The position numbers were made by a program, and so were the translations under genes. The notes beneath the pieces are model-generated. The model did no database searches. It was not told the origin of the DNA and saw only the letters and a program-made list of their open reading frames with translations. Below, in pieces: positions 48,491 to 62,112 of a stretch of 64,000 bases of DNA (its first letter is position 1; each line of letters begins with the position of its first letter). This DNA comes from Motacilla alba alba (lineage: Eukaryota; Chordata; Aves; Passeriformes; Motacillidae). Where the stretch lies: contig NC_052027.1 of the NCBI RefSeq assembly GCF_015832195.1, forward strand, positions 16,240,149 through 16,304,148. The letters run 5' to 3'.

Positions 48491-51400
48491 TTTCTCACTT
48501 TGGCCATTGTTGGCGATATGTTTCCGACCAAGTGGCTTGGATTTCTGGGAGGACTAGAAGGAAGAACTGGGCCTGTGGGATTTAGAGGTTCAGAGATATA
48601 TTTTTAATCCCCTTATTACTTTTTTTAAAGCTGTGAAGTGATGTCAGGGAAGGTGCAGGGTCAATAGCATAGGCTAGAGCTGAGGTAATGGGTTGGTCCT
48701 TTAGCTCTTGAAGTTCCCAGGTGAGATCTTGGCCTTGTTAGGCAAGCACTGACCTATATGTGTGCTCTTCATTTCAGCCTGCTCTGGAAACAGTTCTAGT
48801 AGGAGAAAAGACTGCCAACTCCTGTGCTTGGTTTATTACTGCTAATTTTGAACAGTAATTGTAGTTTTTCTGTAACTTTTCAATGAGCTTACCACGGTGC
48901 TGAAGAGGCTGTAGATCCGTGTCTGCACAGCTGGGTGTAGGTAGCTCACTCCCAGCTACATAACACTAGTAGGATGTGGGAATAAAGGCATTCCCACCCC
49001 ATCCCTTCTGGCTCAGACATGCCCTAGCTGCAGTGATTCAGCTATCTGGAGCCACTGGAGAGGCTGCAGTCATGTTAGCACTTTTTAATAAGCAAGATGA
49101 GGAGGCAGGGACTGCCACAGCTACAACCATGCTGGTATTATTTAAATTGCTGAGCCATCATGTGTAATTAGAGTTCTGTTACTCTCATTGGGCACTAGCT
49201 TGAGGTGAGAGAGAACAGAGTTAAATCAGATTGTCTTTCTTCCCTGGAACTGAGGAGTCTGGGCAGCACACAGAGCTTTTTTGGCAGTTTGGTTCAAGAT
49301 TAGTTGGCAGTGCAGATAAAACTGCATTTTGCAGTCCCAAGAAGAGTGATGCTGGGTAATTCCTGCAATTGGTGGTGTAAGAAAAACGCTGAGCTAAGGG
49401 CAGTGAGGCAGCTGATGAGACTCAGCCAAGTGACAGAAATCAGCTGCAAGAAGTACAAAAATGAAAAACTGAGATATTAATTATAAGAGCTGCTGGGAAA
49501 AGCCTTCCCTCTACATGCTTATTCCCAGCAGAAGTCACTGGCCTGTATATCCTGTCCCTGCTTTGTCAATAGCCCCTTGTGTTGTATAGGGCAAAAGAGA
49601 GGCTCCACAACCATCCTGCCCCTCAGCTCTCCTGGTCAGCTGCTGCTTTGATGACATGTAAAGCCACTCCACACATCTTTCGTCTGCAATGATGTTTTTA
49701 AATCTAGCACAGCCAGGCTGGCAATTTGTGCGTGGCTCTGCTTACAGGTGAGGCAGACACTTAACTCCTCACATTTCAGTTTCTCCCTCTTCAGACCTCT
49801 TAAGTGTGTTGATACTCTCCCCCTTTTGCCAACAAAACCTCCTGGCTGTGGATAGCCAGGCACTGGCAAGTGTCCCAGTTTGGTTACAGGAATATTGAGT
49901 GGTCCTCTTCTTGCTGGGTTGTACACATGAGCGGATCTGTTCAGTTCACAAGTAATCTCATTTCAAAACTGTTACTTGTGTCTAATAACTAATAAAAATG
50001 AAATATTGTAAGAGCAAGTTGAGTACTCCCAGACTGGCTGCTTGCTGTATTGGGGTGTTCTCTGTGATGTGAACTTACATAGCTGAGTTATAAAACCTTC
50101 AGCTGGGCTGATAAATATTATTTGGCAGTGCTCCCAAGCACTTGCATTGACCACTGAGATAAATGTAGGATTTTCTTGCTTTCAAGTGGGTGAAACTGTT
50201 CCAGTTGGTGGTTTTTGCAGCAGCCTAGAGCAAGCCAAAGTCCCAATGTCCTGTAGAGCTCCATGGCTTGGCTCTGATGCTGACACTTGGACATCCAACA
50301 GGATCAGCTGGATTGTCTGAAGCATTTTCTGCTACTGAGTAGGATACAGGCCCCTTCTCTGCACCTAGGTCTTAGACAAGGAGGGATTGTGGTAACATTC
50401 AGAAAAACCCTGGCAGTTTAATGGTTTGAAACAAATTCAGGGCTAGGTGTTTGCAGCAGCGCTGCACTCAGAAAAAACCAGCTTCCTATGTAGGTAGTAC
50501 TTTTCTATGGTTTAGACAGATTATTTTATACTCCAAGACTTCATAATTGTATGTGGTTAAGATACCAGGGCTCAGCTCTGGCATGGACACTGGGCACTGT
50601 TATCCTCACTGAGCAGAGTAGTGCCTTTGTTTAAACCACCCAAATGAAAAGCTATTGCCTTCCCAGTGATTTAAACCAAAATGCCTTGTTGTGTATTGGA
50701 GTTGAATTAAAAGGGAGTGCTGCCACAGCCCAGTGGACACAGTAATTTGCCAAGCCAAGGAAACTTCACTGTTTGCAGTCACATGGCCATGCCATGCTTT
50801 TCCTCTGGTTGAATTAGAGTGACTTGATCACAGCTGCACAAACACTTGAGTTTCAAAAAGACTTTGAAAGTGCGTGTGCAGGTATTTGTCTGCACCTATC
50901 AGACCTCAACACTCAAGTGCAGGAAGTGGATATGCAGACATGTTGGCTTCCCATCCACAAAACAACCCGTGTCCATTCCAGTGCCATCTCTGTACCAGGA
51001 GGGTGCCTTGGATTTGTGTTCTTTTCCAGTGGATTTCTGCAGCAAGAGTGGGAATGTTGGCCAGGAATTCCTGGCATTCATTTCTGTCTGATATTGCTGA
51101 CGGTAAAAGTGTTATGGTGGTGACAATGGGCATCCTTTTTCCTGTAAGAAATGTTACGTATCTGCCTGTTTCATCCTGTCACCCAGTGCCTTCTGGGTCA
51201 AGTGTAGAGACCACTCAAAATCCAGAGACCACCACGTGGAATTAGAGTTCTGCTGGGCTTTCTGTGTTACAACTGTGATTTAACTTGCCCTTTGTTCTAC
51301 GTCTCCCTTCCCAACTGGCACAGACATCCTTGTTTTCACTAACCCAAAGCTTGTGGAGAGCTTAGGCAGTCTTGTAGCCTGCAATGAAAGGTCTGAAGTT

Positions 51401-52047
51401 CCACCTGTATTTGGGTGGAGCTACCAGAAGTAAGTCCTTGCTGGCTGTTTGCTTTTATATCAGAAGTGGCAACAATAAACTCTCCTGAGACTTTGTCCTG
51501 CAAGTGTTCCCTGGTGGACAAAGGGTCAGCTGGTCGTGGAAGTCCCAGATCTCATGGTGTGGCTTTTTTCTGCAAAATGTAGCTAGACTCCAAATCTGGA
51601 ATAGAAATACAACTCATTAGATTGTCCTGCTCCTGGAAAGAGAGCACAAGGTCTAACAAGCGTGTTACAGAACTCAGATGCATCCCACTGTCATTTGCTG
51701 TTGTGGATACCCCAAACCGTGTTGCCTTCCCATTAAGGCAATGAACTGAAGTCTGTGAGAGGCAGTAAAATGACTTCAGGATTGTTGGAATTTCTGTAGC
51801 GTGGCAGCAAGTCATTGTAGAGCAGTTGACAGAAGTAAAACCATTTCTCCTTACAGTGTGGAAGCATTGAGTGTGTCCACCCAAAATACAAGTTCCTTTC
51901 AAATAGGGTGAAGCTAGGAGGAAGAAGGATGGCACAGGGACAGTGACAGAGCTAAGAGGAGACCAGCCTTGCTGGCCACTGCCTGTTAGAGCCCCATTCA
52001 CTGAGAGGTACGGTCTTGGCAATAAATGTTTAGTGTGCAGGTGGGCA
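48491..52047. other. Unique DNA, no gene seen
   Basis: No exon was recognised downstream of the candidate promoter. Frames at 50824-51245 on plus and 51552-52022 on minus are short, overlapping or without family resemblance. Confidence 0.4.
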
Positions 52048-55000
52048 TTATTTTATATCTAGTGTAATTTGAAAGCAGTCAGGATCTAAAAAGCCCTCAA
52101 GAGCAGTGATACTGAGCAATTGGCACTGATGCCAGCATTGATAGAAACACAGATTTGAGCTGGCAGAAGCACAAAACTGTGCTTTAAAAAATATGTTTGA
52201 CATAGGAAAATGAAGAGTTTGCCTCCATTGTCCTACTGGATCAGGTAAGAACTCATCAGGAAACAATGGACACAGATGACTGCTACTGTCCAGTTCCTGG
52301 ACACCAGCATTGTCTGTAAGAAGTGTTTAGCAGCTCTCAGTTTTGCTTGCAGGAGAACTAAAATAAACAAGATTCCTTCTCCAGCGCAGGCAGTGAGCTA
52401 TTCCACCTGCATCTGTCAAAAAACACCTGCTGTAGCAAGGGATTGGGGTTGGGCTTGCACAGGGTTTCTGTTTCTTAGGCCATGGAAGGATGTTGCTGAA
52501 ATTCTCAGCACTGAAAGCTCTTTGGTTTCATTGGTAGCAGAGCGTGGCAGGGGACAGTCTCCTCTGTTCCCTGTCAAGGGGAGGGGAGGGAGCTGTTTGC
52601 AGGTGGGCAGGAGATGGTACCGGTGCAATTCAAAAAATAATAAAAGTAGGGACAAAATTACTGCCCTGCATTTGAGTATTTTATAGTGCCTGAGATGAGC
52701 AAGAACATGAGTACTCTTAGGACTTTAAGACGCAAAGAACTCACCATTATCCATCCTGCTTTTCTATGCATTAAAGCTTTTAAAAATACCACTTCCCTCC
52801 TTTCCCCACTCCTTGCAGAAACAGCGTCCCTTTATTCCTTGTAGAATACACACATAAAATTCTTTTTGCAAACTGCACAATCTCTTTCACCTTACTAAAT
52901 TGAAATTCAAAATTTTAGCCTGAATTCCCTGAAGAGGTGGTAGTACTCAGTGAAATGCAGTTTATTCCATGTGATGGCTTATTATCATCCCTTGCTTTCC
53001 TCCTTTATCTCTAAGTGGTTGTTAATTGGCGCACCCATACATCCCTAGTTAGCATGAAAACTCAAGTCTCTGTTTAGCAGCACAGGCCTTGCTAAGACTG
53101 TCCTTTTAGGCTGCATTTAGAAGAACTGCCAGGTCATTGGTTTTCTGTCCTGACCAGCTTGATATTTATGTTCAGTATAGCTGAATAAAGGCAAAAAATG
53201 TGTAGTACGTGTGCATGGAGCAGCTCTGCAGGGACATCCAGGAGAGGAGGAGAAGACTGGGGTGGAAATCAAAGACCCTAAATGTAGACCAGTGCAATTT
53301 TGGGTGTAGACTCAAGTTCAGACAGGGAAAGAGAAGGGAGTTGTAGCCTGGGAGAGGTGATGCTGTATTTTTGATCTGCATGAAAACATCCAGAACACTG
53401 CTGGTTTTTTTTCATGGTACCTGTGCTCTTCCCTGCCTCCTTCAGTACGATCAGCTACTCAGATGGGGTTACTCTGTGTGCATGTGTATAAATAACAATG
53501 CCTTCCTTCCCGTGTAAAGAAACAAAACCGAGTTTCTCTGTGGTAGGAGTAATGGATTCCAGAGTGCATGACTGGGGCTCATTAGAGCCCAGTGAAGTAT
53601 AACCTTCCCCTCTTCCTGGGGGGGAAGCTGAGGAACAGCAGTGGGATGACTTGACTCAGACAATGTGTGACAGAATTAGGAACAGGAATCGGGAATTTAG
53701 TACTTAAGACTTTGGCTTTCTGACAAGATCATCTGCCTGTCATTAACAGAATGGAAACATATGAGTCGTGGCTTTGTCTTTAGGAAGAAGAGATTAAATC
53801 CAAGTGGGTTATTTCAGTTTGGCCTGAAAGGCTCAGTGGCAGGTGCGAACTTTCTGCTTCCTGTCATCCAGCTCTTAATTGCAAAACGTCTTTGCTGTTT
53901 GGTGTAGCATTCTGAATTGCCAGGATGTTGTGCTACAGCAAGATGACACAAGTATTGCTCTGTCGCTGTCTGGTACCAGCTTTGCTGGTAGGCAGGAAAT
54001 GGAGCACTGACTCCACGGTATTACTGCCAACAAAGTGCCTTGGAGCACAGGGCTCCAGGGTGAGGTGCCCACTCGTGTCTGTCCCTGCTGGCTGCTCAGG
54101 ATCGCTCTCTGTAATCTGGAGTGTGGCTGTGAGGCTGGGTCAGCTCCACACGAGTCAGGTTTTAGCACTGAGGCAGCTTGTAAGGGAAAGGCATGTCCCA
54201 CAAGCAGCAGCAGGAGTCCTGACTCCGTGCCCCACTCCAGTGTAAGCTGGTGAAACTTTTTGTTTGTTTCAGGAAAGCTTTGGACTGGTTGGCCTCAAGG
54301 GTCTGCCAGGATGCTGCTCTTGCTGTACACATGGGGCTACAAAGGAAAGGGGGGAGAAAAGCAGTGATAGAATGAGTGAGAAGAAAGGGGCAGGAATAGA
54401 AATGGAATCCATCTCTATATTCTACATGGGAAAATTAACATTTCTTTTAAGCCAGCAAGATGGCAGAGCCTGGCTCCATGGAGATAAGTGTGTACAGCAG
54501 CTGCCTAGTGGGGTTTTACAGGTTGACAGTGTTTAGCATGATGCATTTAACAACTTCATTGCCCAATTTTCTCAGTGAGCTGGCATAAGGTGAAAAAATC
54601 TGCAACAGGAAGGTGAGGTGGATGTGCTGAATCCTACAAGAAATAGCTTCTCTACTCTGTGGCCTGATGAATGCCTGGGTGAAAGAAGAGGTGAAGCAAG
54701 CATGTGTGAAGGACAGGGAGCTCACATCACCTCTGTCTGGTGAAGTGACAAGGGGTTTAATGAGGATACCCTGACAACAGACTCTGCTGTGCTGCCTGTT
54801 CAGGCAGATCAATGCTGTCCTGAGGGGGCTGCTCAGAGTTTCTGTGTCCTAATGAGACCCACCCCATTGTTTGCAGTGGTGAGGCCAGCTTGGCTATTCC
54901 TGGTTTCTTGGCTATTTGTCACCACACAGTAACTGGAACACCAGTATGGTGTAGCTTAAAGTGAACTTTTTCTTCTGTGGGGAAAGGGAAGAGTTGTTCT

Positions 55001-57007
55001 TGATGATATCTGTAACTGGGAAAAGAGGTTTTTGTCTTGAACCTCAGGTGGTTTCTGCATAGAGATGGGAATGAGGAGCTAGAGGGTGGATCCAGCAGGA
55101 TTAAAGTTCATGTTTGAGTCCTGTTCCACTACCCCATCTCACATTCTGAATTTGGCTGGAGAAATGAGGACAGCTGAGATGATTGGCTAAGAGAGATCCA
55201 GTCTGGTAAGAGAATGCTAAAAATTTGACTCAGTGTGGCTAGCAAAAAAAAAAGTCTGACAGGTCTGTGAAAGCTGTCTGCTAATGCATCCTAGGAGAAG
55301 GGTGGGAAAGGGCTGCCTCCTTTAAGCTGAAGGGAAATGTGAGCCTTAGAATGTACAGTCTAGTCCTCAACAAATGGAGGTTGCAAAGAACAAAAATGCT
55401 TCCAAACCATCAGAGTGAGGTTGTGAAGCATCTTTCCCATAGGAGCAGGGGAGAGAAAAAGCTGATTGTCTAGGACATTGCTGATAAATTACAGGAGATG
55501 AGTGCCAGCAGTAATACAGACCGGATTTGAAAACACAGAACTCCCCTTCTGTGCCACACCCCAGATCCTATATTTTTTAAATTTTTTATGCTAAGCTCCC
55601 AGCCTGGTAAAAAGTGGGAAAGTGAGAAATAAACATTGCTGCTACACTCAGGTCCTTCACAAAGAAGCAGAATGAGACCACTTTGAGCATGTTGTCAGCA
55701 AAGTCCTGGAATTTAGCATGGAAGCTTTGAAAAGGAAGAAATGTTTAATAATAATATGTAGTTTAAACCTGTTTTATCACCACTGGCTTGCTGTGTAAGG
55801 AAATTTCAAGATGAACTATCTGCTCTAAGTACAAATAAGTATATTTTGCATGTACTTTTTTTACAGAACTGCAGGGCAATATTGACAAGCTGATGTTAGT
55901 CTGGGTAGAGGAAATGAACCATCAAATCTCAGCAGAGAGTATGAAGACTATAATGCTGACTGCTGAGAGCAGTGCAAGATCCCTCTTGAGTACCAGGGGA
56001 GAATGATGATGAGATTTTCACAGGGTGGATATGCAAAAGAAAACAGTGCACAGTGAAACACTGGCAGGAATACTTTGGTATCAGGAATCATCTTCATGTC
56101 TCCTGGGATTCTCCCAAGTTAAATAGCTGATGCTTTAGAAAATTGACCTGCATTATTTCAGGGATGTACCCCCAAGTTTTTATTAACATGCTGTTAGGAG
56201 AATGTTCTGATTTTCTGCAATTAAACAAAAATAAGTAACTAGTTAACATTCTGTGACTGAAGCCAGAAGCTGTATTAAATTACTGTATGTGCAGAGACAG
56301 ATACCATCCAGAGAAATGGATTTGGCCTAAGTAAGATAACTGTGAAGAATGGAGTGACTTGCTGCTTCTAACAGATTAGCAGCCAAACTGTTTGAAAAAG
56401 GAAAAGACCAAATGGCAGGTTTTGCTTTGACATTTTTAATAGCAGTGCTTTTTCTCAGTGTCTATTCCATCCCAACTCTTCTGACTTTTCTTTCAAATTG
56501 TTGCCAGTAGTCTTTACATGTGAAAATGTCTTGTATGGTCAACAACCTCGTTGTTCTTTTAACAATGGGTGCCATGTAAAAGGGTCTTGTCAGACTGGTG
56601 CTCTCTGGTGCAGTTGTTAGTGCTGAAAATGCTGCATTGTGTTTCTGTGGTTGACAGTCTGGGTGTTTCCCTGAGTCAAAGGCTCCCCCTGTGTTGTTAC
56701 TCTGTGCAGAGCTGAAACCAGAGCTCAGCAGAGTCTGGCAGTGTTCTTCCATCGCAGGGCCTGCCTGCTTACATGATCACCAATAATCAGCTGCACATTA
56801 GCAGCTTGTTTTCTGCTCTCTGGCTTGTTGGAGATGATATATGAAGTATGAAGAATAATGTGAGATGTTCTTCTTAAGCTACGTTAAGCCCACTGTGCTG
56901 ACAGCAGCAAAACAGAACTTGTTTTGACAAGGAGCTGAGTTAACATGACACAAAAGCTAAACTCAGGAAAGATGAGGATCTCTGTCAGACCTTGGTGATT
57001 TTTCTTC
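52048..57007. other. Unique DNA, no gene seen
   Basis: About 5 kb without recognised repeats. Open frames of up to 136 codons (52276-52686) have overlapping frames on the other strand. Between 54813 and 56461 no open frame of note exists. Confidence 0.45.
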
Positions 57008-57022
57008 TTTTTTTTTTTTTTT
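57008..57022. repeat. Poly(T) tract, 15 bases
   Basis: Run of 15 T without an associated retrocopy. Confidence 0.85.
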
Positions 57023-60000
57023 CTGTTGTGGGTCATTTTAAAAACCTCTCTCCAGTATTCCTACCTTCCCAGGGTTTATTTTCTGAGCTGTTACCTTCTC
57101 CACAGTCTGAGAGACTCCTTGTTTTTTAGGTTTTTTTCCCACTGATCTTTGCTGCTTCCAGCAAAAAGAGTGAAGCTTTACCTTGAGACTTATGGATCAT
57201 TGCAATATTGGTAGTTTTGCATCTTTGTGTGGTTGTGACATGTCACTGTGAGTTGTTGCCTCCAAGGAGACAGATTCAGCTCGACAGGAGGAAGACAGTG
57301 TCATATCTCATGACATGTTTCTCTGCACCATGGGGCATATATGAGGAGTGAGGACCCCAACACAGATGGCTTGAGCCTGTAATCCTTTTGTCTTCTCTCG
57401 GGCAAGCATGGGGATTTTAGATGAGCTCTGGGGCATGGATCAGACAAGACTTTCTGTTTCTGTAACCATCAAGGGGCAACTGCTAGCCCAGTAGGTCATT
57501 GAACCAGCTCATTCTGCCACAGTCTGAAGGATGGATTGCTTGAGGTCTGGCATTATTCCTGCTGGGATGGGTATGAATAAATCCCGTGCTCCAGTGTTTG
57601 CATAACAGAGGTTGGAAAGGTGGTGTTGTCCCCTCTCTCCCCTCAATATTGCACAAAGGCTTTGCATTGCCCTGAAAGTGGAAATATTTGAGCTTAAAAG
57701 AATCAGGGTGCTGAAGGTGAATGGACTCTGACAGTCAGTGATAAATAGCATGAATGCTTTTCCATGGCTCACCTGGACTGGGAGATCCTATGGCTTCATG
57801 CTGAAGTTTCTCTGGGCTTGCCCAAGTTCTCTTGCTCAAGGAGGGGTGCATGTGTGCTCAGGTACATCCCCAGTGTGATGCCGTGAGGTTGAGATGGTCT
57901 GCACCCAGTAACCAGGGTTACAAAGCCAATTATAAAGTTTCTGTTCCGTAGTTTAGATTTATTGGATTAATCTTGCTGTTGGATATTTATTACTTTTTTG
58001 CCTATGGGTCTTTTCTGCTAGGTTCTCTCCTCTAGGTAGTGGGCTTGTACCAGTGATCCATAGGAGCTGATCTCAACAGGAAAGGACCTTTCGGGTGTTA
58101 TCAGTAGACAAAGGTGCCTTGAAAACTGCTCACTTGTAGAAGTGTGTTATCCTTCCTCCTTCAGTACTCGTTCAGCTTTCACTGGTAACCAACTGCAATA
58201 ACTGAAAATCAGTCTTCCCTGCTGCCATGGGGTTTGGATGACAGTCCACTTGCCAATGGCCAGGTCACAAATGGCTCCTCTATCAGTACTGGGAACCCTT
58301 CTCCAGGGCTGCATGAGCCAAGGAGGGCTTGTTCCTTGCCAGGCCATCCTGACCAGATTGCAATGAGCTGAGCCAGGAAAGTGCCTCCATCTGTTGCATC
58401 TCTTTCCAAACTGCTGGTCCTAAACACAATATTGAGTAAAGTGGTAAATGTTGCTAAAACACTCTGGGATTGTGAGCTGGGAGCAACACTGAGGTTTATT
58501 GGAAGCCTGTAGAAGACTGACTTTGATAATGCTGAAATTTCTGCTTTCACTGCAAGTGGCTGCAGAGCTCCCACTGACCTCAATTGGGCAGGACAGAGCC
58601 AGGAAGTAAAAAAATTGGCTTGCTGCCTTGCCCAAAGTGGTGTCAACAGCCTGGTTCTGGCAGGTAGATGGAGGAGTCCCATAATATGCAGGAAAAAAAA
58701 TTATTAATAAGCTTTATGATGTGTTGTTGTCATGAGCGGCTGTTTGGATTTTGCCTTTGTGTGTCCATGTGCAGGTGTTCTTTTAACTCCTCCTCTTCCT
58801 CCCCAGCCGAGGAAGCACAGACAGAGACATGTTTCTCACATCTCCAGAAGCTTTGGGGTTAATGTTGGTGTCTAATGCAGGAGTGGGGGACTGAGGGCCA
58901 TCACAGTACTGCTCTAGGGTTTGCATGAGCACACAGATAGGCCTGGATGAAAGAAAACATCTTCACTACAACAGAGATCACACTAGCAACCACTTCTGAA
59001 TGTCAGAGCAGCAGCTGATATTACAATAACTGCTAAAATTACCATAGCATCTTTTCTGAAGATGTGATGGGAGATCAGTGTTGGGCAGCAGAGGTGCAAT
59101 GGACCCGAATCATCTGCAGTGGGTGATTGGTTGAATGGAGCTCTGCGTGTGGTGAGGAGCTGGATCTGCTCTGTGGTTTTCCAAAGGACTGTTGTGCCCA
59201 TCAGTGACCAGCTTAATCTTACTGCTGCAGTGTCCACACCAGCTCAGTGCTCCATCTATCCAGAAGCCAGGTGATCAGACAGGATGTTCTGGCCAGGGAC
59301 TTTGCCCCTGTCAGAGAATAATTCCAATTGCCCTGGGCATTTTCCAGCAGCACCTTGTGTGCAAGAATGCAGGTGCTAGTTGCATTTCCAGCCTTCCTGA
59401 GAGCTTCTAGCTGCACACTGGAGTTTGACACTGTAATAATAGATTTCTTTTGTCAGATGAAATTAATCTTGGATTATCTGCTTCACCAATCCAAATACAG
59501 GCTCCTACATTAGCATCCACTTTCTTTAGGCTTGAATCTTTCAGGAAATAGATGCAAATTGGAAAACCTGCGTTAAGTTAACTGAGGTTGTAAATCCCAG
59601 CCACATCACACGTGAGCCTGGGAGGTAGAGAATAGCTTTCAAACTATTTCCTACAAATTGAGAGTGAGTGCTGCACTCCCATACATTTTATTAAAGTTGT
59701 GGTGAGAAACAGACTTGCCAATACAGTGCCCCTGTGCTTGAAGCAACCACTCCTATTTTAGAGAACAAAAAATGCTATCATCTACCTCCAGCCAGTGACA
59801 TCCGGATAAACTTGTGCCCTCTGAATTAACAGACAAAACTTTGTAAGGTGTCACTCGGAGCTCAGTGTATCTGACCCCAGCTTGCTGGGTCACAACTCTA
59901 CAGGGAATTAGAGGAGCACTTTGCTGTGCCTCTCCTTATCCCTGCCCCCATTGTAAAATATGGATTTTAATTGCCTGTAAAATTTGGCTGGTTGGTGAAT

Positions 60001-60311
60001 CCACAGGGAGAAGGTGTGAGTGGATGCTCAGTGAGTGGTGTCAACACTGTGCTGCAGTGCAGAAGTGTCTGAGCTGCTGAAGAATCATTCACAACTGGAA
60101 GCAGGATTGCCAGGGCGAAAACTTTGGGGGCTGGACCATTTGGATGTGGAATGACCTAGCATGCCTTTCTGGATCATCTGAGATAGTCTGTCCTTTGCTG
60201 TGTGGATGTTTAACCTTCTGTACTGCATCTCTGCTGAGTGTCAGATATATCCCAGTTGCCTGAGATTTAATTTCAGGAAATGCTTATGTTTTCTTGGTTA
60301 GTTTGGCTGGG
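57023..60311. other. Unique DNA, no gene seen
   Basis: A minus-strand frame of 157 codons at 58209-58682 includes no recognisable domain and overlaps other frames. No repeats or RNA genes recognised. Confidence 0.45.
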
Positions 60312-60325
60312 TTTTTTTTTTTTTT
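60312..60325. repeat. Poly(T) tract, 14 bases
   Basis: Run of 14 T followed by another short T run and CAGAATAAATCC. Confidence 0.85.
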
Positions 60326-60600
60326 CTGTTTTTGTAGTTCAGAATAAATCCTTTCAACTGAAGCCTTAGAAACTCCAGAACTGTAGTCCAAGTGTGATTT
60401 TAAAACATGCTAGGAGTGGAAATGCAATTAAGGTATCTTAACCTCCTTTACTCTGCCCTGCAGCAATGCAAAGGAAAACAATTTGGTTTAAAGGTTATTG
60501 TAATCTAGAGCTTTAAACTCTAACATGCCCTAATCATTACTGAGTGGTTATTGAAGAAGTTTATCTTCATCACAGTCATAAACAACTGCTAACTAAAATG

Positions 60601-60706
60601 TTTTTACGTTTTTATTAAACAAATGGCACAATAATAATGATCACTGTGGCCATTTTGTGAGAAACGGAGGCAAGTATCAGTTAGCAAATGAAATAATGTG
60701 ACGTCT
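60601..60706. promoter_or_regulatory. Possible conserved element with FOX and CRE-like motifs
   Basis: The AT-rich stretch contains TAAACAAA at 60616-60623 (forkhead core), TGACGTCT at 60699-60706 (a one-base variant of the cAMP response element TGACGTCA) and three retained CpGs. It could be an enhancer-like conserved element. Nothing in a single sequence proves this. Confidence 0.2.
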
Positions 60707-61907
60707 CAGCTGTTGGTGTTAAGTGGAGATAGTCATACCAAGCACAGGTACTGTGTTCCTTACCTTTTTGGCTTCACCTGAAGAAGGAAAATTGCTATGT
60801 GGTAAGGTCTATTTCAATACAAACATGTTTCAGGAGCTCCCACTCCTGCTCTGGTTGATGGTCCTGGAGACTACTCACATATTTAATATGAAGACTGACA
60901 TACATGTTTTTTCTAGCATAAGGGCTGGGTCTGTCTTCTCAAAGCTGCATTTTTCTTATATCTTAAGCACAGACATGAAGGACCAAGGAAAGGTTTTTGT
61001 CAGGTGTGCAGCAGGGCTGATTTGCTTGGCCCACAAGGGGATGCGCCCTGGGTAGCTGTTTCCAGCCTGTCCTCACCTGCTCTGCCACCAATTTGCCAGT
61101 ATGATTTGTGGGTTGTACAGGACCACATAGGAGAAGAATATGCCTCTTAAGTTGACTTATCTTAATGAGGTGGAGAGCTTGGAGTGCATGCTTTTTCCTT
61201 TTTTGTAAAGATCTTGCAAGACAAAGAAGAACCAGCTATCTTTTTCTGAGGACAAGGTTTTTAATTTTTGGTTTAGTAAAGTGAAATTCTTCACAGGATA
61301 TGAAGGCTTTTATCTCTCTGTGCCTTCACTATAATAGGTCCTCCTGTGAGCCAGAGGATGAGGATTTCAAAACTTGTCACTGTTGGTCTTGCCTGTTATT
61401 TGCGGTGTGAGGAAAGCTGACTCAATTGCATGCTTGGAAATTTTCCACCTTTGTAGGAAGGGAAGGACAGAATCCCACATGGATCTGTGCTGCTGCAAAG
61501 CCTTGTGCTGCTGTGTGAGAGCTGTGGCTGTACACCTGCAGCTTGACTGTCCTGGGCAGGAGGTTCACTGCACATGGTCCTGCTTAGCAGGTGCACAGTT
61601 TTGTTAGTGCCTGATCTGACACTTCATTTGGAAAGCATTTGCTGTCCTCTCCTGACAGTGTTCTGTGATCCATATTTTTTTATGGCTGGTATAATCTGAA
61701 AATCAAGTGTTTTGGCAGTTTTCATAGCTCCATATAGTACACTATATTCATCTGAGCAACTGCCATTTGTCTTTAATCTGTCCAGATCCAATTATTTTAA
61801 GTGTCCACAGGTGAAGCATTAGAGACCATGTGTTCTTTCTGTTGAAAAAAAAAAGGAAATTTTTTATCTGTCATGGCTGGAGGTGGGAGCTCGGTTCCTG
61901 GTCATCC
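60707..61907. other. Unique DNA, no gene seen
   Basis: Short frames only, the largest 110 codons at 60723-61055 without family resemblance. A run of ten A lies near 61845. Confidence 0.45.
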
Positions 61908-61975
61908 AGTGGTATGGGATGTGACAAATACCTCTCTGTGCCTTGGTTCCCTCCTATGTGCAATAATATTCCAGC
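61908..61975 (-). mobile_element. MIR-like SINE relic
   Basis: TACCTCTCTGTGCCTTGGTT followed by CCCTCCTATGTGCAATAATA follows the MIR reverse complement ('aacctctctgtgcctcagtttcc-tctgtaaaatgggaataat'). The block is short but the sequence of words is characteristic. Confidence 0.5.
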
Positions 61976-62091
61976 ATTCCTTCATTTAAAACAGGGCCAG
62001 AAGTCTACAATGTGTCTAAGGTAACCAGGAGAGTTTCACATCACCTCTGTCATTAGTTTAGTTCCACTAGAGAACAAAAGTTTACTCAGTA
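61976..62091. other. Unique DNA
   Basis: Nothing recognised between the SINE relic and the hairpin. Confidence 0.4.
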
Positions 62092-62112
62092 TTACCTTCA
62101 TTTTGAAGGTAA
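62092..62112. repeat. Perfect 9-bp inverted repeat with 3-base loop
   Basis: TTACCTTCA and TGAAGGTAA are exact reverse complements around TTT. It could form a tight hairpin or be a dyad protein-binding site. It is too short for a microRNA precursor. Confidence 0.55.

Noticed and set aside
51552..52022. 156-codon minus-strand frame
   Set aside because: No family resemblance and no start or splice context. The length is within chance expectation for a 64-kb window.
58209..58682. 157-codon minus-strand frame
   Set aside because: No recognisable domain; overlapping frames and no regulatory context.
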